Of a stretch of 64,000 nt of DNA, positions 22,743 to 35,282 are shown in pieces. The notes under the pieces are model-generated. The model ran no database searches. It was not told the DNA's origin and saw only the letters and a list, made by a program, of their open reading frames with translations. The position numbers were made by a program, and so were the translations under genes. Each line of letters starts with the position of its first letter. The stretch's first letter is position 1. The DNA is from Fasciolopsis buskii (taxonomy: Eukaryota; Platyhelminthes; Trematoda; Plagiorchiida; Fasciolidae): NCBI GenBank assembly GCA_008360955.1, contig LUCM01002455.1, positions 174,998 through 238,997 on the forward strand, in the 5' to 3' direction.

Positions 22743-23714
22743 AAAACTAAATGAATATCCGGACCAAACGACGTAAGGAGTGTATCGAAAAATCGATGCG
22801 CCATGTATTGGTTTTTATTGTGAATGATATAATATTAATAACACAGCGTTGTTGGTAGATGTAATGCGCCAACGTTTCGACTACCGTGGGTAGTCTTTCT
22901 CAAGGCAAGTTTTACAATCAAATGCATTTGTTAGAATCGGCTAAGTGGTATTTGAGACGGAAAAGCCGAAGGAATCTTTGGTCATATACAAGATGAAGAA
23001 TAATTATCAATATACTCTTGTTCCGGTTGAATGTTTTCAGCTTGCCGGGGACTCTTGTATTTGAAAATGTCGTCGGTAATCACCGTGAAAAATTGATTAT
23101 AGAAATTGGCCCTTGATCAAAGACTGCTAGAGTCTGATACTGTGTGACAAATTTAAAAAAACAACCTAGGTTATCAAAACAATAATAAAGCTGATCCCNN
23201 NNNNNNNNNNNNNNNNNNNNNNNNNNNNNNNNNNNNNNNNNNNNNNNNNNNNNNNNNNNNNNNNNNNNNNNNNNNNNNNNNNNNNNNNNNNNNNNNNNNN
23301 NNNNNNNNNNNNNNNNNNGGGATCAGCTTTATTATTGTTTTGATAACCTAGGTTGTTTTTTTAAATTTGTCACACAGTATCAGACTCTAGCAGTCTTTGA
23401 TCAAGGGCCAATTTCTATAATCAATTTTTCACGGTGATTACCGACGACATTTTCAAATACAAGAGTCCCCGGCAAGCTGAAAACATTCAACCGGAACAAG
23501 AGTATATTGATAATTATTCTTCATCTTGTATATGACCAAAGATTCCTTCGGCTTTTCCGTCTCAAATACCACTTAGCCGATTCTAACAAATGCATTTGAT
23601 TGTAAAACTTGCCTTGAGAAAGACTACCCACGGTAGTCGAAACGTTGGCGCATTACATCTACCAACAACGCTGTGTTATTAATATTATATCATTCACAAT
23701 AAAAACTAAATGAA
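22743..23714. mobile_element. Inserted palindromic element with 13-bp target duplication
   Basis: AAAACTAAATGAA occurs at 22743-22755 and again at 23702-23714, flanking the insert like a target-site duplication. The insert starts TATCCGGACCAAACGACGTA. From 22811 to 23198 the sequence is the exact reverse complement of 23319-23706, giving 388-bp arms around the N gap. Each arm carries a perfect stem-loop, GACTACC-CAC-GGTAGTC, followed by GAAACGTTGGCG and preceded by CTTGAGAAA. No protein is encoded. Inverted terminal units plus a hairpin before GAAAC recall the inverted LTR-like ends of Penelope-like elements, which can carry hammerheads; here the CTGANGA strand is lacking. The palindrome could also arise from joining a contig to its own reverse complement. 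Confidence 0.6.
23199..23318. other. Assembly gap (120 N)
   Basis: A run of 120 N exactly at the centre of the 388-bp-arm palindrome. The true centre sequence and length are unknown. Confidence 1.
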
Positions 23715-24439
23715 GTTTACCTCGAACGCAAAGAATGGCAATGAATAATCCTACTAATGCCCTGGTGTGAACGCCTGAGTGAAACTGAGAATTACACTAC
23801 TAACGAACCGTGTCATCGTTTTGATGACTGGGAAAGGAAACGGCGCCCCTAGACATAGTGTGTTCACACTTTATACAACAGACCCTTCTCCTGTTTCTTA
23901 ATTTATCACAAGCCCACCCACCTGACCAACGAACAATATGATGCGTGAACGAACAAATGTGTCAGTTTCACACCTTTGTCGCTGTTCCTCATCGGTTTAC
24001 CGAATAGATAACACCGTTGGTAATGGTGGCAACGACGATAACGACAACAACGGCGGGATGGTGGTGGTTTTGGCGGATGCATGCACATAGATGTTCTGTT
24101 TATGACCAACACAAATGGTTCCAGTCAGATTTTCTGGCTGCAATCGAGTCGGGAACCCTTCACAAAATGGGTTCTAATAGATCTGATAACACAGGTCTTT
24201 CCCAACAAAAAATCATTAATTTTTCCCATCAAAACTTGCTTTCCCTAATAACACGACTCAGCCGACTGAAGTGGAGGAACGTGCTATCATTTAGGATGGT
24301 ACGTATTTGTAAACTACTTACTGCTATGCTAATGGAAGCGTTAAAAATATTACATGATGACAACTTCTGCCAGCAATTTTCCCTTGAAAAACATGAGCAT
24401 CGAAGCTCTATGGGCAGAACAATAAAGCACTAGCTTGCC

Positions 24440-27400
24440 CGACCTTCATTAAGCTAAAAATTCAATACAAGAGCAGTTAAAATGGCCTATGGATTGAAAC
24501 CTTCAGCAGGAATTGTAGTGGGTAAAACTCAGCAAACCCTCACTGAAGTACCAGTAGATAAACTGATAAGTGATGAGTTCGAATTGGCGCCGAATTCAAC
24601 ATTGATAGCAGTATACTGAAAACCACGTGCTACGGGGCGCCTTTGGAGGTGAGCCACATTTAAAGACGAGGAAAACTTCAATCAGAACGGACCGGATACT
24701 TCATATTACCACTGGTGTGAAATCACAAAAGGGAATAGGTCTTCCTTACTGGGCACATTGCACAGCTGGTTTTAATTATTTTAAAACAAATATGCCACGG
24801 CACGTACAGCTGTTTCATTTTGGATCTGACCAGGACAAGCGTGAGTGGATAGGCGCTGTTTCCATACGGTAACAGCGCAGTTCGCATATAATAGACAATT
24901 ACTCCATCTTGTTGTGGATTACACGTTTTCGAATGGTACGTTTTCGGTCCCATTCTCGACCCGGCTGGAAAATTTTGAAGACCATCAGCAAGATAAGTGG
25001 ATCGAAAAAGAAGTGTCATTTGCTTGCTAAATTAAAAATTTCCTTGAGTTCAGTTCTATTTAAAAAAACTAATCTACAGTATGCGGGAAAGATGTGGAAA
25101 GGTTTCGTAGCAAAACGGGTTATCCGTGTTCTGCTGAAATGAACTGTATTCTATTTCTGGTCCATTGTCAAATCCGATTCGAATATATTCATGAACAACA
25201 TTTTCATGTCAACGATGTGGGACGTTCTTACTATTGCTGATTCGTCGTGGATTACACGATCACCGAGCAATCAATGGTCACTGTAGTCTTATTCGGGAAA
25301 ATGGGTAAAGAATCTGAGTTTCTGTATGGCTTTTGGCACTAACCAAAGTAATGGGACCAGTTTCACTCAGTCGAAAGAGTGAAGCCATCATTCTCCATCC
25401 TACTGACTGATCCTGCCCTAGTAAACGATAAGATGAGATAGGGGCTCTCGACGAGTGCCACTCTCTGGCGTTGCGTGAAGTTCAACTTCATTTCATGCTT
25501 GGCCCGGCTCTGCAATTCGTTTTCGTTTCTCACCAGATGTTTCATCCAGCAACCCGTTCAGAGGAAGTCAAAATCAGGTGATTTTACCCATTCCCTCGCC
25601 CCCTCCTACCAACGTCGATCCCGATCGCATGCGCTGATGCGATTAAATCATGTTCAGCTAAAAGTAGTCGTACCTTTTGAACGGGTAAGCCCTGTGCACC
25701 TCATTGTTGGATTTTGTAAAAACGAATACACGACTATCGCATAAACGACATGGCTTGTAATTCTTTCCCACGCCTTTCTGCCACTTGTTTTCTGGTTCAC
25801 ATGCTGGACACTCGTGAGACTTTAGGTCTCGGATCAGAGAACCGCTCATCACAAGCGGACAATATTTTGCTACTGGTTTTCGTCCTCACGTGGTTAAAAA
25901 CGAAGGCTACGGGAGCGCACATCCACGAGGGCTTAAACCCATAACAGGCGTGGGAAAAGAAAACAATGGTATCATTTTTCACTTCGGTTCAGATCTTTCT
26001 CGTCCTATGCTGTAACAGTCCACCCCGCAGAGTGGTGATAGCCACATAAACATGAGACAGTTTTGTCGTAGAGTGGATGATCCGGGCAGCTGTCCATGGG
26101 GTGGTGGCTTGTCTTTGAATGACTCAGGGAGCGGTGATCTCACGGCACGCATCATCAGGGGGATCAGACCAATTTGCTCCGGTCGCAGGCCGGTAAAATG
26201 TTGTGTCACACCTTTGGTCATGCTAGTAATGCAACTCCAATTGGGATAGCCTATGAAAGCACGTTTTTGATGTCCACACATTTCGTCCTTATCTGAACCC
26301 TTCAACTAATTCCAGGCCGGGAATGAGTGGGGGAAAGATTAAGATTAACTCAAATAATGATGTTTTGATGGTGAGGCTTGTTGTGCTCATCGGATGTGGT
26401 ATTCCCGTGTTTTTCAGTTGGATACTTGTCATAACAGAAGCCATCCTTTTCACTCCGACGGCAGAGCCGTGGCCATTTTGCGCGGGAGAGGGCTGGTACT
26501 TTTAGCCCCTTTTGAGAAGGTGCTTTATGATTATACCACTTCGGTGGCGGTCACTGCATGTCGAAAAGACCATTTGTCAGTCCTGTCCAGCCCATACGCT
26601 CTTACAATGTGCGTGACCGTTCACGTGTTACGGATAGGCTGGAACCTGGTCGTAATAATTTATTCTATCGGCTTATGTCGTTTGTGATTTCACGACCCGA
26701 TCGAGGGCGAGTAAACAGAGAATATTCTTTCTCAATCGTCAATCATGGTAGCATAAGGGAATGGAACGGACGTTATAATTTCGACTTCTTCCTCGATAGC
26801 TGACAGGATGTGTTTAATATATTAAATTGCTGCATTCAATGCGTGCCAGGTGTACGTCGTCAAGGCTTCTGTCCTATTTCGATAAGCAGGCCAAATTTCG
26901 TCTTGATGGGACACAAAAATCGTCACATGATAATGTAACCTTATTTGATTTGTTCTTGGAGTCCCCACCGTAAATTTGATGTCAATGAAACGCCCCCGTG
27001 AAGTAACATGGTTATTTCCACCTCGAGGGGTCACTTACAATTAGAGCTAAAACAGAGTAAAACATTGAAAACAAACAGACTAGAGAGGTAGATAAGGAAT
27101 GATGAGAACACCAACAAGCCAGTAGCGAATAACGAGCGAAATGCTGCTGGAAACGATTTGCTTTGATATCGGATGCACCCACATTGGGCACAATGCAAGC
27201 TGACTACACCCGTAACCTTAGTCAGAAACATTCGGAAATAGTCATTTCATGGTCCGACAGAATAGTCAGCCCTTGAAAATACGAATGTGCTCATCTGAGT
27301 AATTAGCTATTTATATTACTGTAAATTTCAAGATCTACCACAACAAAATGAGGAACAAATAGTGGGACTGTAATGGCATTGAGGTGGTTAAGATCACCGA

Positions 27401-27540
27401 TCAGCAAATTAATATCAGCTTGGTACAGTTTTTCTCACACCTTGTTTGATTTCTTCACTAGATTTTACTTTACATGTGTAGGAAAAGTCAAGATGGTTGT
27501 TCCTTCCCGTTCATATTTCTAGTTGCAATCAGATGCAGAT
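24440..27540. other. Short candidate frames only
   Basis: Several open frames of 80-110 codons occur, for instance 25979-26305 (-) and 26558-26803 (+). The latter has codon use that looks protein-like (RGRVNREYSFSIVNHGSIRE). None has a matching pair of splice sites or a known motif, so none is called as a gene. Confidence 0.35.
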
Positions 27541-27544
27541 GAAC

Positions 27545-27927
27545 GGAATCGAATGTTACATTTTAGTAGTAGGAGATTGAATATTTTCATGAAATAATTC
27601 ACCATGTGATATGATCGCTCAACTCACCATAAAGAAACCATGGAAGCACTGTACAGCTGTTTTATTCTTGTTAGGAATCATCAGCAGTGCATATCCACCG
27701 CGCCCGAACTGGGACGCGAACCCGGGGACGAACGATTCTGAGTCGAACGCCTTAGCCATTACGCTACCAAGCAGGCTCTGAACGGTTTGTTGAACTTCGG
27801 GAGCGGTGGATATGAGCTGCTGATGATTCCTAGCAAGGATGAAACAGCTGGACAGTACTTCCATGGTTTCTTTATGGTCAGTTGAGCGATCATATCACAT
27901 GGTGAATTATTTCATGGAATCGAATGT
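27545..27927 (-). mobile_element. Foldback element with tRNA-like core, 12-bp target duplication
   Basis: GGAATCGAATGT occurs at 27545-27556 and 27916-27927 as a target-site duplication. Inside, about 117-bp arms (27588-27704 and 27800-27916) are near-perfect inverted repeats: CATGAAATAATTCACCATGT at the left end mirrors the right end. Between them, on the minus strand, lies a tRNA-like core: A-box TAGCGTAATGGCTAAGG (27750-27766) and B-box GGGTTCGCGTCCC (27711-27723). The anticodon arm has only three good pairs, so it is tRNA-derived rather than a functional tRNA. The combination of foldback arms, target duplication and pol III boxes indicates a non-autonomous element. A diverged copy lies at 58255-58535. 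Confidence 0.75.
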
Positions 27928-28667
27928 AACGAAGGACAACAGCAGAATGATTTTACTGTATTGAATTATACAAATTCAGTTCAATAATAGCTTTGGTTTA
28001 TCAGCACGTCACAGATAGGAAACAGGTTTCTAAATGGATAGTACGATTAGGCATGATTGGGTACTGAAACCCACTTCTATCGTCCGTAAGGAGATATCGA
28101 ATACGGCCAGACTTCACTCTTCTATGATTACGCGCTCATTTAGCTCACGTGGGTTATATTTCAAGGTAAAGAGGACCATGGACTCGCTTCATAGCTCATG
28201 GGCAATGCAAAGTACTTAAATTATGGTCTTCGCCGTAATTCTCACGCGTGAGCTCCTATGTTCACCGTGATATACTGTATTCGACTCTATTGCATTACGT
28301 CTCGGGTGTTCGAAAAAGGTAACTTTCACTATAAAAGAGCCAGTTGTCTAACCGATCTGGGTATTCCATATACAAGAAAGATCAATATGCTACTTTGGAC
28401 TTAAAGCAGGCAACGTCAATTGCTCTGAGGTTCATCTGAAACTGCGAAGTTAGAGCAGTGTCAGCAAAGGGCCGGCGGATCATTAAAAAGAATTATTGAA
28501 CTAGTGTCACGCTTTAAAGGTGACCACATATAAGGTCTAAGAGATGGTCGAAATAGAAGCTGCTTAGAGTTCATGCATCAAGACAACCTTCTGCGATTAT
28601 GCGACATTGTTACTCGTGATCAACCATCACCTGAGCTCCACTTGTAATTGATGTGCCAACACTTTAG

Positions 28668-28982
28668 TCGTCTTCGGACCTGACCTTTTGGTCTACCCAG
28701 TTTCAGATCACCCGTTTCAACTGACTGATTCCGTACAGTCCTATCGCTTGCCAAACACCGCCTTGTGGGAAAGCAAAGCGAAACAGCGTGGCTCGGGCAC
28801 TAAAATGACTCATCCGCCTTGTCGTTTAAATTTGAAGGTCATTGAAAGTCTAACTGGTGGATATGATCCACCTGCGTGCATTTCCAACCCAGTAGACCTA
28901 TCATCAGACTACTGGACTTCAGCTGGTTACGAGACTCGACAATACCAACTTAACCGGAAGATGGAGTATGAATGGCACAACA
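28668..28982 (+). CDS. Candidate exon, unknown protein
   Basis: The frame is open from just after a stop to 28999. Acceptor AACACTTTAG would start the exon at 28668, and AACA/GTGAGG gives a good donor after 28982, so the TAG at 28997 would be intronic. Codon use is protein-like. The roughly 105 residues include PDLLVYPVSDHPFQLTDSV, a Cys-containing middle and WTSAGYETRQYQLNRKMEYE. No signal peptide, membrane span or known motif is seen. It may belong to the same gene as the plus-strand candidates at 30.4-32.5 kb, but no cDNA-like continuity can be shown. Confidence 0.4.
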
Positions 28983-30391
28983 GTGAGGAAGTTTTTTAGG
29001 CCAATGGTACAAAACATGGTGCAAGCTTAGCTGTGGTAGTCACTTTGTCGGCAAGTTTGTTCACGGAAGGGGATTCTCCAAAGTTGAGCGGCGGTCATTT
29101 TGCGAGAACTATAGCAGTTGCTTAATTGTCGAAATAGGCGGCCTATACTTGTCTTCCCTTACGTGATATCATATACTGCAAATTATTTCAACTTGAATGC
29201 AAAACCACAATTCACGGAATCCTGTGACACCGCTGGTCCACACTCGAAAACAAGCAGGGACTAAAAGTTCACGTGTTGCCAAGGTGTTGAAAGCGCTTAC
29301 TCAAATCACACGAGGTTGTACGAAATTGACCTACAATCGGACAAACACTGATCATCATTATACTTTTCTATTGTCTTGATTGTCGCGAATTTCCAAACGT
29401 ATAGTTTCTATTGAAGAATTCTGGATTCCGTGGTTGTTTTCTCGTTTCCCAATAGGTAGAAAGATGAATTGTTGTAGAATGCTCAGGGATAAAAGAGGAA
29501 TAAGGTAATCTTATGCCGCTGGAAATTCCTATGGGACAGGTCTTCTGCTGCAAAACCTATTTCAAATATTTCGATGAATTGGAGTAACCGCATAATTCAC
29601 CTCTACTACAGTTCTGTGTACTCATTTTCTGGTTGTTCGACGACCAGTCGTTCGGTGACTTGGGAACGGGTCCAAAAACTTCATGCTGTTCACTTCAATC
29701 CAAACGAGACTTAGATGGATCATGGGCCTATGGCTGAGCGTTAGTTACGGAATATCCCTTACAATCGGGCACGTGAATTTTATTGCGTCATCGATGTGCA
29801 CGCATATGGTTCAACAGTAGCCCCACATTTCGATCTGCCATAGCAAATGAGGAGGGCTAGCAACAGATGGTCATAACGTACATGGCAGCCTTGGCAACTA
29901 GAACTCCATTAAACAGTTCAATTTACGATGCTGTTGGTGCTGTCGCAACTCCAGTTGATCCCTACCCTGACCACAAATTTTGAACCATAGAACAAGGCCA
30001 AGACCACGTCCACATGGCCGGTCACGCCTGTCATTAGGGAGGACAGGAGGGGGGCGTGAGAAATCGAGGCTTTAATCAGCGATTCGGTAGGCAGCTTGTA
30101 TGGCGACGGGTTGGTTGTAAATATTGCGCAATGCAGACACGGTGCGGACATCCCAAAAATGGGATGCGATGACGACAGTGACGGAAAAGTCACGGACAGG
30201 TGCGTAATCGTTTTACGCAGAGAGGTAAAGGAAATTAATCTATCTCCGTCACAATAAAGATTATCCACATTTCATTTTGATGGGCATTTGGAGTTGGAGC
30301 ATTTACCTGTCCTGTATGCGATGATCATGTGCATTTGAAATCAACTGTGAAGACTGTGGGCGTGGTAACTGCGGCCGACGGGAGAATTTGA

Positions 30392-30682
30392 ATGCAGGGT
30401 ATCGTGATGCGGACCTGTGGTTGTGATGGCGGCTGGTGGAGTGATGGTTTTGTTGGCCATGTTAGCCTCGTGGAGATCGCTACTCGGTTCAACATCTGGC
30501 GCGTGCAGTTACCACCCCACGACGGATATGTTTCCATCGCTTTGGCCAGACGGTTTGGTGAACTGCAGTTTTCATTTCGTCCACCTACAGTTTTAGATGA
30601 CCACATGGATTACATCGAGGACTCATTGCGTATAAACACGTTATTTTTCTATGAAAAGCAAATTCAACAATTCGCCAATTAA
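30392..30682 (+). CDS. Candidate exon, unknown protein
   Basis: An open frame of 96 codons with strongly protein-like codon use, ending FYEKQIQQFAN-stop. It contains VEIATRFNIWRVQLPPHDGY and then SIALARRFGELQFSFRPPTV, suggesting a folded beta-rich domain. A possible acceptor, TTGAATGCAG, precedes GGTATC, so the ATG may not be a true start. The opposite strand is also open (30325-30606), but its translation is Pro/Thr/Ser-rich without order and is taken as the shadow. Function unknown. Confidence 0.42.
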   Translation: MQGIVMRTCGCDGGWWSDGFVGHVSLVEIATRFNIWRVQLPPHDGYVSIALARRFGELQFSFRPPTVLDDHMDYIEDSLRINTLFFYEKQIQQFAN

Positions 30683-31190
30683 CTGCTTTATGCTCACTCA
30701 TAGTGTCTCAAGTAGGGTATTTCTCCGTAACTTAATGCAGTATGTATACTTGAAATCGTAATACGAAATTCAGCCGCCAGCAATAACGCATGAATAACGC
30801 AGATTACCAATACGCATTGGATTGACTCAGACCCAACTTATGCAACTGTAAACCACGATAATTCCAAGGCTGGAAGACACGTTCTGAGTTTATTTACATA
30901 TGCATTTACAGAAGCAATCCAAATTAGCAGAATATATCCGGTTCATTTGCATTCGAGGGGTGTTCGAATCTCAGCATCGCCTGTTGCCACAGTTCTCGTA
31001 GGCTCGTTGTCTGCGCAGACTACCGGACTGTCTCACGTGACCACACATTCGAACATCATGAGTTACCTGATACCGGGAACTCAAAATCAAAAGGAAGTAT
31101 TCAATTGTTTGTAATGAATAATGACAAGTTTCATCGACGATGGGTAATGAGTATACTGTTAGTTTTTAGTTTGACCTAAATAAATTCCAG

Positions 31191-31562
31191 CTGGTTAGAC
31201 TGCTGACAGCCTCATCCAGAAACACGGCTTTACTTCTTCTATCCCAAAAGATTACGCCCCGGGAATGCAGTGATTGTCCATTATCATGGATTCTACCAAC
31301 AACTGTTAATTGTCCATCCTGTTCGTTTAATGATCATGAAACCGGGTGTTTGTGGTCTCATCTCATCAAAGGGGACAAAGCCATTCATCCAAATGGCTTA
31401 ATTTCACTGTTGAACGTAGCGTATACACATTATTTCACAATCAAATTGGAAACTGCTTTGGCTTTTGTTAACGGAGTTTGTGGCATCCTTAGGGGAGAAG
31501 TCAAACTGGTTTGGGCTTCGACTGATATTGCATACTTTGATCTGATACTTAACAAGTGCTAA
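31191..31562 (+). CDS. Candidate terminal exon with Cys cluster
   Basis: After a good branch point and acceptor (TTGACCTAAATAAATTCCAG) the plus strand is open for 123 codons to TAA. It is longer than a methionine-started reading would show, because the first 53 codons lack an ATG. The protein reads LVRLLTASSRNTALLLLSQK and then a region with Cys at spaced positions (ECSDCP, NCPSCSF), followed by VAYTHYFTIKLETALAFVNG. The Cys pairs could bind zinc or form disulfides. No family is assigned. Confidence 0.4.
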   Translation: MVRLLTASSRNTALLLLSQKITPRECSDCPLSWILPTTVNCPSCSFNDHETGCLWSHLIKGDKAIHPNGLISLLNVAYTHYFTIKLETALAFVNGVCGILRGEVKLVWASTDIAYFDLILNKC

Positions 31563-32244
31563 AAAGTAGTCAAAATCGATTGATTCAGCTTAATTAATTT
31601 TATTAGCCACCAATCCGATCGGTGATCACCTATTCTTCGTCTATCATCACCTTTGTCCTTCGCACCCACTGTCAACTTGAATGTGTCGAGTCCCTCGGTG
31701 GATGTCTAGTGTTGATATTTTTAATTCTCTGAAAGTGGAATATTTTATTTGCCCCTCCATCACAGCTAAAGCTAACGGTACAAACATTTCATGATGACTC
31801 ATTTTCAAAGTTGCAAGTTTTCAACCCAGTGGACAGGCAGGTTCCGTCATACATTAAACGTGTCCTGCTCTGTGTTGATAACATCTCATGGGAGCAATGC
31901 TGACAAAACATGTATGTCACAGTCCGGACCTACAAGCCCGATTTTGGGAGGGCACGCCTGCCATCATTTCAGTCACAACAGAATGTCAAAGTGAAAACCA
32001 AAGTCAGGATTAAATCATAGCTCATCGACACAACTAAGTCGCAAAAATTGCTCTAGTGTCATGTTTTCGGAGCGTACTGTATTGTAGCTGATTACAATGT
32101 CCCACTCCACTAAGTATTTGCATGAGGGGAGATTCTCGTATTAAGTTTTATTTGTGCACTAGAATCTAATGAGAAATACCCACAAAATTCACTGTACAAT
32201 GGGGATCAAGCAATAATCACTAAAAGACCATTTCAAAATTGCAG

Positions 32245-32490
32245 GGCAACTATCATTTCTACCGAAAGCGTGGACAGAAAGCAATGAGCTCCATCAAAGC
32301 AAACAGGGGTACATGTATTTTGCAATCACCTGTAGTATCGACTATTTCTGACTATTCGCAACTGGTATCATTTTGCTTCCGTGGTGATCCGACAGAGTCT
32401 GACCGTCCATTTCAGTCCCGCTTCACCTTCTTGTTATCGATGGATTTTTCCTCGCATCTTCATGAATTCTGGATGCGACCTGAAGATTGA
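32245..32490 (+). CDS. Candidate terminal exon, unknown protein
   Basis: Starts in phase 0 after acceptor TTCAAAATTGCAG and runs 81 codons to TGA. The sequence begins GNYHFYRKRGQKAMSSIKAN and ends HEFWMRPED. Codon use is acceptable, but no motif is recognised. Weak candidate. Confidence 0.28.
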   Translation, partial: GNYHFYRKRGQKAMSSIKANRGTCILQSPVVSTISDYSQLVSFCFRGDPTESDRPFQSRFTFLLSMDFSSHLHEFWMRPED

Positions 32491-34681
32491 AGGCGGTTTC
32501 AATGGCAAAACCTAGGATTTGGTCAACGTTTAATGGACCCGAAATTACCGACCAAATACAAATGTTCTGATGCCCGCCCTTCAGGGCCAAACAGTTAATA
32601 CGAGTCAAGGAGTTACGATCATTTTTAACAAGTGATTGTGGTATAATCCACACATAAATGTCCACTCGTGCAATCTACATGAGAAAAGATAGAATTTCAT
32701 CGATGCACTTAATTAGTACAAATTCCAACCGTACAAACAAAAGGAGTACTTATGACTTTCAAAAGTGCAGTGCGTTCCTGCGGCCAGAACTTTTGGCAAC
32801 GAACGCACAAAGATGTCGATATGTTCTTTTTGCTTGTAGCTGGTCTTTCTTCCCGCGTCCACCCCCGCAGCTGCAACAGGCGTTAAACTGTGATTGAAAA
32901 TGGAAAAAAATCGTTTGTTGAATAGTGCATCACTTGTTTCGTCCCGAGATCGAGCCAAAGGCCACAAGTCCTGAGTAATCGCTGGACTGGAATTGAATGG
33001 GGTCAGGTTTTTGGGGCTATATGTACTATTCTCCAGACTTCTTCACCAGTTCATTAAACGAATAATCCACGAAAATGCTGAAGAATCTAATTCAGTTAGC
33101 TAACTCGACAAAACAGATTCACAATGTGTTACCATCGCCAAGTTTATCAATTGGCGCTGGCTTGTCGAAAGAAAATGTTTCAGAATGACAATTCGGATTT
33201 CCCACGACGTTGTTATGGTGTTAAAAAAACGGTAGTCTGATTTACCATTGTAAGTGAAAATGCACAATCCACCGAACTGGACTGATTGGTGTTTAACTGT
33301 GGGGATCAGTTCACAGTGCTGCCATAAAGTTCACTGATCGACAAAATCAATGGTTTTAGCTGCCCGAACGCTGATTTCGCGTGATGTTCAGTGTGGCTAG
33401 TCTGTTTCATCCACCGACCGATACTGTCTCCTTTTGAAATCTAAGCACAGAAGTCTCTCTTTTTGATCTCAGCTAACAGACTGAAAGGAAAGACTAGTTG
33501 GGGTTGAATCAACTACTGATGTGTTCCGATTACAAACTGCTGTCGTTCCTGATAGCCTGTGGGAAGTATCAAGACTGAAGAAGGTACGGGATAGGTATGC
33601 ATCTCACAATTACTTCGCTTATGCGTCCTCAGTATTTAATAAATAGAAGAGGTCCTATGTTCCTTTTAATGAATGGTGTATTATGCACGGTCCATCTGCT
33701 GGCGAAATCAGGGAAGAATGATTGGATGAAAATTTATGTAAAATAATTAAAGTCCAACTGAAAATATAATTATACCCGCATGCATCGTGGTGCATACTGA
33801 GGCACCGGATGGACGATAATATTATTTCAAAACTCATCATATCACTTGAATCAGTTACTGCAAAAAGAATAGTACGAAAATTACTGATTTAATTGTTCAC
33901 GCTTATGCAAAATACTGAAAGGACAATTTGCAGTATTGTCCCTCTCAAAGGCTGCAGTTCAAGAACCATGTACCAAAGAACTAAGGTCAGACAGCATGAT
34001 CAACCAAAGGGGCACAGCTTCAAACTGTTCAGTTCAATTATCAGAAAAAATGACGTCTCATAGTTTACTGCTCATTGGGAAGCATGGCTTTAATCAGATG
34101 TCGGAATAATGATACAAACCAGGTGCAATTTACTTCAGGTGTCACAATCTCTGTCCGTGCACGTTGGACAGATCTTGTGAATTAAGTACGAAATAAGTTA
34201 GCTGACTGCTTCCATCCCTTCACTTTACATTTTTGTGTTATGCAATAAATGTCCGAGATTTCCGAGAAGATGAATCTTCCTATTACTAGCTCAGGACGTG
34301 AGAAGTGAACGATGGCGAAGCGATTCTAATCAAGGATATTCACATACAAAAGTCACAACGTTTGGTCTGTTAAGCGTTTGGATAACTGTGTGCGACCTGT
34401 AGGGTGCTTGCCTCTCGACCATTATTTAGCCTTTGATTTACGACTCCAGTCTTGTCTTCTTCAAAAGCTTGGAGATTACGAATACCAGGCGCGAATTCCT
34501 TCTAGCTTGTTTATCTATTTCCATAATTGAGTCCATCAAACTCGGGTAAGGCTAAAAATTCCCAATTCACGTCAACAACTGCGATGTATCCTATTTCCCA
34601 TTTTCGACCCGTATTTACGATTTTTCTGTTTCGTTTATAAGCAAAATATTCATATATGCAGAGAACGTTGTTCTTTATCAG

Positions 34682-34876
34682 ATGATCTCTATTTTCCCAC
34701 ATTTCATGAAATGTCATGAAAACCCATATGGAATGGAATGCTTCTCTTCTAATTTGCGTCGCGAAATAAATTCATTTAAACACACTGAATCCATTTTCAT
34801 TCTGTCCCGCTCACTTTTCCCTACAAATCCTCCTATATTGAGTTCCAGATTCGCAATTCGAAGCTTACTTCATCAG
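34682..34876 (+). CDS. Candidate exon, pairs in phase with 35283-35513
   Basis: A textbook acceptor, TGTTCTTTATCAG, is followed at once by ATG; the donor CATCAG/GTATCT ends the exon. Its 65 codons end in phase 0 and join without a shift to the frame at 35283. It begins MISIFPHFMKCHENPYGMEC. No family is recognised. Confidence 0.32.
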
Positions 34877-35282
34877 GTATCTAAACGTTGATCTTGACAC
34901 CAACCTAACTAAGACCGACGTCTCCCATTCGGTGCTAAATTGGAAAACAGTGACGCGTAATGTTTAAAATAATAAAACGGAGTTTTTAACATTACCGAAC
35001 ATAATTCATTACCATTTCTTCCGGCCTTACTGTGCTGTACAACTATAATCTTTCCCAGTCCTTTGAATCAGAACTTCGACACCTTGCCGTGGACTGGTAA
35101 TTAATGACTAAGTTTTATCCTTCCCCTTCGGGTTTCTTTTGACGGAACTAGTCAAACAACATACTGTATCTTGCCTAGCTATGAACCATAAAATGTCTCA
35201 GGAGCCAGACAGTTAACTACATATTAGTTTTTCTCTTTGTCACCATTCATCCATTTGATCTAAATTTTGGCGTCATCCTTAG

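Noticed and set aside
24017..24433. 138-codon plus-strand frame
   Set aside because: Its start is low-complexity ACN/GGT repeats and the rest lacks motif or convincing coding pattern.
26558..26803. 81-codon plus-strand frame with orderly codons
   Set aside because: No acceptor or donor was found around it, and another frame on the same strand is open over the same bases.
27700..27776. Functional tRNA gene
   Set aside because: A- and B-boxes are present, but the acceptor stem does not close and the anticodon stem has only three good pairs; it is the core of a mobile element.
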